From the NCBI GenBank assembly GCA_023392515.1, contig JAEVYX010000122.1:1-11802 (forward strand): a DNA stretch of 11,802 bases. Reading direction: 5' to 3'. The notes beneath the pieces are model-generated. The model made no database searches. It saw only the letters and a program-made list of their open reading frames with translations, and was not told the origin of the DNA. Made by a program: the position numbers and the translations under genes. Source of the DNA: Bacillota bacterium (GTDB lineage Bacteria; Bacillota; Clostridia; Christensenellales; Aristaeellaceae). Below, in pieces: positions 8,301-11,802 of the stretch (the first letter of the stretch is position 1; the number at the start of each line of letters is the position of its first letter).

Positions 8301-8895
8301 GTAATTCGTCCAGGATGTCCTCCACCCGGGTCAGGTTTTCCCGGGTGTGCTCCAGGCGGCGTTCCGCTTCCTCCTTGCGGGCTTTGAACTTTACGATGCC
8401 CGCCGCTTCTTCAAACACCTGGCGGCGGTCTTCCCCCTTCTGGGAAAGAATTTCATCGATACGCCCCTGGCCGATGATGGAATACCCTTCCCGGCCAATC
8501 CCCGTATCCCGAAAAAGGTCAACGATATCCTTCAGGCGGCATGCGCCCTTGTTGAGGTAATACTCGCTTTCCCCATTTCGGTACACCCTGCGGGTGACCA
8601 TGAGCTCCGCAAAATCCATGGGCAGCGCCCGGTCGTCGTTATCAAACACCAGGGATACTTCGCAATAGGCCATGGACTTGCGCTTTTGGGTTCCGCCGAA
8701 GATGACGTCCTCCATCCGGGCGCCCCGCAGCATTTTGGCGCTCTGCTCGCCCAGCACCCAGCGCACAGCATCGCCGATATTGCTCTTGCCGCTGCCATTG
8801 GGGCCCACAATTCCCGTTATGCCCTGGTTGAACACGATTTCCGTGCGCTGGGCAAAGGATTTGAACCCATATATCTCCAGCTTCTTCAGCCGCAT
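5332..8895 (-). CDS. smc: Chromosome segregation protein SMC
   Basis: A 1187-residue SMC ATPase of normal full length. It forms the dimeric core of the Smc-ScpAB condensin, which loads near the origin and extrudes DNA loops to separate daughter chromosomes. Visible parts in order: N-terminal ATPase half with Walker A GPNGSGKS (31-38); a long coiled coil rich in Glu, Gln, Arg and Leu (about 165-490); the hinge (about 500-680) with the glycine motif HSGGSITGGS near 659-668; the returning coiled coil (about 690-1030); and the C-terminal ATPase half with signature LLSGGERALTAIA near 1090 and Walker B FCILDEIEAALDEANI near 1115-1130. The coiled-coil arms are nearly equal in length. A GGAGG site lies 6 bases before the ATG. 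The gene follows rnc by 23 bases and precedes ftsY by 17, so all three are probably cotranscribed. No frameshift or missing motif is seen. Confidence 0.98.
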   Translation of the reverse strand: MRLKKLEIYGFKSFAQRTEIVFNQGITGIVGPNGSGKSNIGDAVRWVLGEQSAKMLRGARMEDVIFGGTQKRKSMAYCEVSLVFDNDDRALPMDFAELMVTRRVYRNGESEYYLNKGACRLKDIVDLFRDTGIGREGYSIIGQGRIDEILSQKGEDRRQVFEEAAGIVKFKARKEEAERRLEHTRENLTRVEDILDELQRHIEPLSRQAETARAYLLLSEQLKGLALNIFLIRHDKTKERMTSLSQSLEGFREVLAQNAEQLTQKTLERETIENALAQLEEEISLARSDWMTKNDQWHEKKAELEKYAQRLENGQENEARLRQEAEELERKLLTQESAQTDWEGSLREKEEAVQASLKALEADQTRLQEAQLEAEKREEAFESHKAAILEAMNRLSSVRTAQSRQQAIKAQMQDRLTELLKSEEELAGKEQEALKNQSSAIALSEETKAGFCRLQKEAADLDIAVQTLGGEMAKRQEAMQQGAARRQDLAGRLKLLEEMAREYEGYTQSVRKTLTYAKARGENGVKGVVAMLMQVPKDLETAIDMVLGGALQNIVTQDEPTAKRMIDYLRQNQLGRATFLPMNTIRGRVLTKEERAVLQMPGCLGVASELISFEPQYREIMENLLGRTIVAENLDAGIAIMRAGRQAFRLVTLQGDVMHSGGSITGGSVKAKVTNLLGREREIGEMRQSLTQLEAQLAKERQALEVLENERQEKKRLRGEAMQRVHQEEIAVARDEERIANARAELQDISRRLEKTRDAHQQLTESIQEIEEDLQKISRQTDTESMDQEAMQQKAQTLQGEMHAARQVMENLREEVTSRRLNHSQREHELESLQRDRARLQEEMHKSRAAQKSIRDQLSQAERAFKQDELALEDCRRAELELSQLVESAKTLVDELEKKRAEQQAQLRAVQKDMEALHQESAEQTEKLHRAELNYARVEADLTAMQERIWNEYELTYGGAETFRAEKFDLSAGEKQAQELREQIRAMGTVNVNAIEEYAAAKGRFEELTTQEQDLKKAEEDLHTLIEKLLVQMEQQFVQQFDLLKGYFQETFVRLFGGGMAELKLSDPNDALNCGIEIIAQPPGKKLQLLSLLSGGERALTAIAILFAMLKLKPTPFCILDEIEAALDEANIGYFADYLSEYGKKTQFVVVTHRKGTMERCDALYGVAMEEQGVSKMVSVNLTDYQA

Positions 8896-8918
8896 GAAAT
8901 TCCTCCCAGCGTTTGTGC

Positions 8919-9572
8919 CTATTTCTGAAAAGCGCCGAGCGCTTTCTCCGCCGCCGCCTGTTCCGCCTGCCGCTTGGTTTTTCCCTTGCCCTGGCAGGGG
9001 GATAGCCCCGCAATCACCACCTGGGCGGTAAACGTGCGGGCATGGGGCGGGCCTTCCGTATCGATGATTTCATAAACGGGAGCGGGCTGGCCCTTGGCTT
9101 GCACCAGCTCCTGCAATGTGCTTTTATGATCCTGAACGGTAACCTTGAAGCTTTCTTCCGGCGGCCACAGCCGCTTGATGAGGTTCAGGGATTCCTGAAT
9201 GCCCCCATCCAGGCACACGGCAGCCAGTACGGCCTCCATGGCATCGGCCAGGATGGACGGGTTCTCCCTGCCGCCGTCCTGCTCCTGGGATTTGTTGAGC
9301 AGCAGGTGCCGGTCCAAATGCACCATCTGTGCCACCTTGGCGAGTGCCGCTTCACACACCAGCTGTGCCCGCCGGTGGGTCAAGCCGCCCTCGTTTTGAT
9401 CCGGGTGCTTGTCGTACAAAATGCGGGACATGCAGTATTGCAGCACTGCGTCCCCCAGAAACTCCAGGCGCTGGTTATCCTCCTTGCCGCCCACGGAAGG
9501 ATGGGTCAGCGCACGCATGAGCAGCGCCTCGTTTTGAAAGGTGTAGCCCAGGTCTTTCATTAACTGTTCCAT
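8919..9572 (-). CDS. rnc: Ribonuclease III
   Basis: A 217-residue double-strand-specific endoribonuclease that processes rRNA precursors and structured mRNAs. The catalytic domain (1-145) carries the signature RLEFLGDAVL (35-44), with E37 and D41 as metal ligands, and D110 and E113 in ILADAMEAVLAAV. The dsRNA-binding domain spans about 150-216 and ends in the usual KGKTKRQAEQAAAEKAL stretch. Slightly shorter than many family members (about 225-240). The start at 9572 is chosen because the family begins with a short helix before the YTFQNEALLMRALTHPS motif and an AAAGGG site is 7 bases upstream. An open extension back to 9671 would add 33 codons, but these run through two hairpins and resemble no RNase III. 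Upstream acpP ends about 100 bases away, beyond a terminator-like element; smc follows by 23 bases. Confidence 0.95.
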   Translation of the reverse strand: MEQLMKDLGYTFQNEALLMRALTHPSVGGKEDNQRLEFLGDAVLQYCMSRILYDKHPDQNEGGLTHRRAQLVCEAALAKVAQMVHLDRHLLLNKSQEQDGGRENPSILADAMEAVLAAVCLDGGIQESLNLIKRLWPPEESFKVTVQDHKSTLQELVQAKGQPAPVYEIIDTEGPPHARTFTAQVVIAGLSPCQGKGKTKRQAEQAAAEKALGAFQK

Positions 9573-9579
9573 ACGGTTT

Positions 9580-9585
9580 CCCTTT
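9580..9585 (-). promoter_or_regulatory. Ribosome binding site supporting the rnc start
   Basis: AAAGGG on the minus strand, 7 bases before the ATG at 9572. A modest match to the anti-Shine-Dalgarno, weaker than those of smc, ftsY and acpP, but better placed than anything before the upstream in-frame starts. Confidence 0.55.
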
Positions 9586-9612
9586 CCGGGCACGGTTGTG
9601 TGCCAGTTCATG

Positions 9613-9643
9613 AAAAAGCGCTGCCATCCAAGGGCGGCAGCGC
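9613..9643 (-). terminator. Terminator-like hairpin between acpP and rnc
   Basis: On the minus strand, arms GCGCTGCC (9636-9643) and GGCAGCGC (9618-9625) form a perfect 8-bp GC-rich stem with a 10-base loop, followed directly by five U residues (9617-9613). It lies 33 bases past the acpP stop codon. Only about 40 bases remain before the rnc start and no promoter is evident in them, so a partial terminator that lets some transcription through into rnc-smc-ftsY is more likely than a full stop. Confidence 0.75.
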
Positions 9644-9649
9644 GCAGGA

Positions 9650-9668
9650 TGGGCGGCATAGCCGCCCA
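9650..9668 (-). repeat. Short GC-rich hairpin just after acpP
   Basis: Perfect 8-bp inverted repeat TGGGCGGC / GCCGCCCA with a 3-base loop, starting 8 bases past the acpP stop and 6 bases ahead of the terminator-like hairpin. It lacks its own U-tract. It may protect the acpP mRNA 3' end or strengthen the following terminator. Confidence 0.6.
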
Positions 9669-9676
9669 CATGCTTG

Positions 9677-9907
9677 TCAGGCCTGATGAGCCTCGATGTA
9701 TTCCACCACATCACCCACAGTTTTCATCTTCACGATGACGTCGTCCTCCACCATGATGCCGAATTTGTCTTCCAAATCCATAATCATCACCATAATGTTG
9801 GCGCTGTCGGCTTTCAGGTCCTCTACCAGCCGGGATTCCCTGGTCACCTTTTCCAGATCCACCCGAAGCTGCTTTGCAATCATGGGTGCTACCGTTTCAT
9901 AAACCAT
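9677..9907 (-). CDS. acpP: Acyl carrier protein
   Basis: A 76-residue acidic acyl carrier protein that holds growing fatty acyl chains on a 4'-phosphopantetheine arm and supplies acyl-ACP to PlsX. The four-helix pattern is intact, with the attachment serine S35 in LKADSANIM (31-39), followed by the recognition-helix stretch MDLEDKFGI (43-51) and VEDDVIVKMKTVGDVVEYI (53-71). The usual DSLD at the attachment site is DSAN here: Leu and Asp after the serine are replaced by Ala and Asn. Length, charge and the place next to plsX support the housekeeping ACP rather than a polyketide or Dlt carrier. An AAAGGAGG site lies 9 bases before the ATG. It follows plsX by 66 bases and is followed by two hairpins. 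Confidence 0.93.
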   Translation of the reverse strand: MVYETVAPMIAKQLRVDLEKVTRESRLVEDLKADSANIMVMIMDLEDKFGIMVEDDVIVKMKTVGDVVEYIEAHQA

Positions 9908-9943
9908 AAGGGTTTTCCTCCTTTATTGTTGCTGATATATCCG

Positions 9944-9986
9944 CTTGCAGGAGTTTATGATTGCTGTATACGTTTATGCCTGCAAG
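9944..9986 (-). repeat. 8-bp inverted repeat spanning the plsX stop codon
   Basis: Arms CTTGCAGG (9944-9951) and CCTGCAAG (9979-9986) are perfect complements separated by 27 bases. One arm codes for the last residues of PlsX; the other lies in the plsX-acpP gap. No U-tract follows, so it is not an intrinsic terminator. It may be an mRNA-processing or stability element, or chance. Confidence 0.35.
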
Positions 9987-10978
9987 GAGATTTCTTCCAT
10001 TTTTTGGGTGATGACTTCCGCCACATGGCCCTGCGCCATGCGGGAGGCCTGGCGGATGGCACAGGCAATGGCATGCCCGTTGCTGGAGCCGTGTGCCTTC
10101 ACAACAGCCCCGTTCACGCCCAGCAGCGGCGCGCCGCCCACTTCTGTATAATCCATCACTTTGGCAACCCGCCGGAAAGCAGGCTTGGCGATGACACCGC
10201 CCAGCTTGCCCCTTTTATCCTTCATCAGTTCCTTTTTGATGATGTGCATCAGGGTGGAGGCCACGCCCTCCATAAATTTCAAAATCAGGTTTCCGGCAAA
10301 GCCGTCGCATGCCAAAACATCGGCCATGTCGCCGGTAATGTCCCTGGCTTCCACATTGCCTATAAAGTTAAAGGGGCTTTTCTCCATCAGCGGGTAGGCC
10401 GCCTTTACCAGCGCGTTTCCCTTTTCGGCCTCTGCGCCGATATTTACAAGACCCACCCGGGGATTTTCAATACCCATGACCTTTTCCATGTAAGCGGAGC
10501 CCATCAGGCCGAATTGGGCAAGCCATTCCGGCTGACAGTCCACATTGGCGCCGCAGTCAATCAAAAGAAAGTGCCCTTTGCCGTTGGGAATAAGCGGTGC
10601 CAGCGCCGGCCGCTCCACGCCCGGAATGCGGCCCAAGCGGAACATGCCGCCGGCAAGAACCGCGCCCGTGGACCCGGCGGATACAAAACCGTCGGCCTTT
10701 TTATCCCGAAGGGCCAGCATGCCCTGAACAATACCCGAATCCTTCTTCTGCCGGATTGCAATCACCGGGGCGTCGTGGTTGGTAATAACCTCCGGCGTGT
10801 GCTGCACCGTATACCTTTGGGACACGTCCTGTGCCTCGTTCAAAAAGGGTGCAATGGCGTCCTGATCCCCCGCCAGGGTGATGGTGAGCTGCGGGTCCTG
10901 CCGCAATGCCTCCAGGGCCCCTTCCACCGTTGCCCGGGGGGCGTTGTCACCGCCCATAGCATCCAGAAAAATATGCAT
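9974..10978 (-). CDS. plsX: Phosphate acyltransferase PlsX
   Basis: A 334-residue peripheral membrane enzyme that converts acyl-ACP plus phosphate to acyl-phosphate, the acyl donor for PlsY in phosphatidic acid synthesis. Recognisable blocks are the N-terminal HIFLDAMGGDNAPRATVEGA (2-21), ADGFVSAGSTGAVLAGG in the first third, PRVGLVNIGAEAEKGN in the middle, and NVEARDITGDMADVLACDG with GFAGNLILKFMEG beyond it. Length is typical. ATG 10978 is chosen because the family starts just before the DAMGGD motif. An in-frame ATG at 11008 and the open frame to 11053 add residues unlike PlsX, and the promoter -10 at 11024-11029 lies inside the longer frame. The ribosome site is weak (AGGG, 9 bases upstream). 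Neither rpmF nor fapR, frequent upstream neighbours, is present. Confidence 0.95.
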   Translation of the reverse strand: MHIFLDAMGGDNAPRATVEGALEALRQDPQLTITLAGDQDAIAPFLNEAQDVSQRYTVQHTPEVITNHDAPVIAIRQKKDSGIVQGMLALRDKKADGFVSAGSTGAVLAGGMFRLGRIPGVERPALAPLIPNGKGHFLLIDCGANVDCQPEWLAQFGLMGSAYMEKVMGIENPRVGLVNIGAEAEKGNALVKAAYPLMEKSPFNFIGNVEARDITGDMADVLACDGFAGNLILKFMEGVASTLMHIIKKELMKDKRGKLGGVIAKPAFRRVAKVMDYTEVGGAPLLGVNGAVVKAHGSSNGHAIACAIRQASRMAQGHVAEVITQKMEEISLQA

Positions 10979-11023
10979 GCCGTAAAACCCTGCTTTCCTT
11001 TTTTCCATGCCCGGAATAGGTTG

Positions 11024-11053
11024 ATTGTACCACAATAACCGGGGATATTGCAA
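11024..11053 (-). promoter_or_regulatory. Predicted sigma-A type promoter of plsX
   Basis: On the minus strand, TTGCAA (-35, 11048-11053) and TACAAT (-10, 11024-11029) are separated by 18 bases, matching the consensus at 4 and 5 of 6 positions. Transcription would start near 11017 and give a leader of about 40 bases before the plsX ATG at 10978. Probably drives plsX and acpP, with some read-through into rnc-smc-ftsY. Confidence 0.6.
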
Positions 11054-11120
11054 GATTTACAAAGTCCGGCTGTCCCAAAGGGTTGAAAAGGAAAAGCGTC
11101 CTCTCTCTTTTTATAAACCT

Positions 11121-11149
11121 GTTTCATTACTGCCCTTTTCGTTTATAAT
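11121..11149 (+). promoter_or_regulatory. Predicted promoter of the nitroreductase gene
   Basis: A perfect TATAAT (-10, 11144-11149) has GTTTCA (-35, 11121-11126; 3 of 6 matches) 17 bases upstream. Transcription would start near 11156, giving a leader of about 57 bases. Divergent from the plsX promoter, with about 70 bases between the two -35 boxes. Confidence 0.6.
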
Positions 11150-11171
11150 GTACGTAGAAACAATCAAGCAC

Positions 11172-11186
11172 TCCGGCAGCGCCGGA
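11172..11186 (+). promoter_or_regulatory. Short palindrome in the nitroreductase leader
   Basis: TCCGGC (11172-11177) and GCCGGA (11181-11186) form a perfect 6-bp inverted repeat with a 3-base loop, about 16-30 bases after the predicted transcription start and some 26 bases before the ATG. It could be a repressor operator or an mRNA hairpin near the ribosome binding site; too short to decide. Confidence 0.3.
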
Positions 11187-11212
11187 ATTTACGATAAAGG
11201 CAGGTAAATGAT

Positions 11213-11802
11213 ATGGCAGCATTGATGGATGCATTGAAAAAGCGCCGGTCCATATACGGCTTCAGCGGTGAAGAACCGGTCCCCCAGGAAAAGATTGTGG
11301 AAATCGTAGAATACGCCCTGACCCTAACCCCCTCTTCCTTTAATTCCCAAAGCACAAGGGCAGTGGTGCTCTTTGGCGAACACCACAAAAAGCTGTGGGA
11401 TATCGTGCTTAACGCCCTTCGCAAGGTGACCAACGACCAGCAGTTTGCAAGCTCCGAAAAAAAGGTGCGGGGGGATTTCCAATCCGGGTACGGCACCGTA
11501 CTCTTTTTCGAGGATCAGGACGTTATCCAGGGCCTGATGTCCCAGTTCTCCCTGTATGCCGACCGGTTCCCGGTCTGGTCGGAGCATACCGCCGGCATGC
11601 ATCAACTCGTGGTATGGACGGCTTTGGCCGAAGCGGGCCTTGGCGCCTCGCTCCAGCATTATCATCCACTCATTGATGAGGCGGTCAAAAAGGAATGGAA
11701 TCTGCCGGATTCCTGGAAGCTGACGGCCCAGATGCCCTTTGGGAAGGCCGCGGCCGCCCCGGGGGAAAAGGAACATATGCCCATGGAAAAGAGGCTGCAG
11801 GT
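11213..11802 (+). CDS. Nitroreductase family protein, Frm2-like (3' end cut)
   Basis: The first 196 residues of an FMN-dependent nitroreductase; the frame is open to the window edge. Motifs typical of the Frm2-like branch are KKRRSIYGF (9-17), the FMN/substrate-loop stretch TPSSFNSQSTRAVVLFG (42-58) followed by KLWDIV, WSEHTAGMHQLVVWTAL (about 123-139), GLGASLQHYHPLID (143-156), and the end-of-protein motif AQMPFGKAAAAPGEKEHMPMEKR. Because the family is about 200 residues long and this last motif normally lies at its C-terminus, only a few codons are probably missing. Likely a cytosolic NAD(P)H-dependent oxidoreductase of nitroaromatics, quinones or lipid-related signals; the physiological substrate is unknown. 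ATG 11213 follows an AAAGGCAGG site by 8 bases; an ATG at 11208 is in another frame. Transcribed divergently from plsX. Confidence 0.9.
   Translation, partial: MAALMDALKKRRSIYGFSGEEPVPQEKIVEIVEYALTLTPSSFNSQSTRAVVLFGEHHKKLWDIVLNALRKVTNDQQFASSEKKVRGDFQSGYGTVLFFEDQDVIQGLMSQFSLYADRFPVWSEHTAGMHQLVVWTALAEAGLGASLQHYHPLIDEAVKKEWNLPDSWKLTAQMPFGKAAAAPGEKEHMPMEKRLQ

Noticed and set aside
5332..8895. Several plus-strand open frames of 150-230 codons opposite smc
   Set aside because: All are antisense shadows of the coiled-coil coding sequence, rich in Leu, Gln and Phe because Glu, Gln and Lys codons read backwards give these residues.
9573..9671. A 33-codon N-terminal extension of RNase III
   Set aside because: It runs through both hairpins after acpP, and the added residues do not match the family N-terminus. 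The start at 9572 has its own ribosome site.
9674..11038. A 454-codon open frame on the plus strand
   Set aside because: It is antisense to plsX and acpP, which have clear family motifs. Its His/Leu/Gly-rich translation resembles no protein family, and GC-rich codon bias explains the open frame.
10979..11053. A longer plsX start (11053 or 11008)
   Set aside because: The predicted -10 box lies inside the longest frame. The residues before MHIFLDAMGGD are not part of the PlsX family, and the ATG at 11008 would follow the predicted transcription start by only about 9 bases with no ribosome site.

Overview
The window looks like chromosomal DNA from a Gram-positive bacterium of the Firmicutes/Bacillota, most likely the class Clostridia. 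The evidence is the plsX-acpP-rnc-smc-ftsY gene order, AGGAGG-type ribosome binding sites before most genes, and a companion cluster (VTC domain, DUF4956, beta-helix carbohydrate-binding protein, NAGPA-type glycosidase) that I know mainly from Clostridia. GC content is moderate, by eye higher in smc/rnc/plsX than in the left-hand cluster. I cannot name a genus. No tRNA, rRNA, CRISPR array, insertion sequence or phage gene is visible, and no gene-free stretch exceeds about 240 bases.

Left block (1-4165, all minus strand, transcribed right to left): a probable five-gene cell-envelope operon. In transcription order it holds a membrane-anchored phosphodiester glycosidase (NAGPA domain), a small four-helix membrane protein of unknown function, a VTC-domain protein (polyphosphate-polymerase-like), a DUF4956 membrane protein, and a secreted or anchored beta-helix carbohydrate-binding protein of the Cthe_2159/DUF4353 type. 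Genes are tightly packed (20-base overlap, then gaps of 71, 13 and 11 bases). The block ends in a clear intrinsic terminator at 1-32. A 19-base palindrome 74 bases before the first start codon is a candidate operator. The genes suggest synthesis, membrane handling, surface binding and phosphodiester trimming of an anionic polymer; that linkage is inference.

Middle and right block (4304-10978, minus strand): plsX (phosphatidic acid synthesis), acpP (acyl carrier protein), rnc (RNase III), smc (chromosome condensation) and ftsY (SRP receptor). A promoter is visible before plsX, and a 12-bp hairpin with a U-tract ends the block after ftsY. Between acpP and rnc lie two stacked hairpins, one with a U-tract. 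They could lower transcription into rnc-smc-ftsY relative to the abundantly needed acpP.

Right edge (11121-11802, plus strand): a divergent gene for an Frm2-like nitroreductase with a consensus -10 box. It is cut by the window end, probably only a few codons before its stop.
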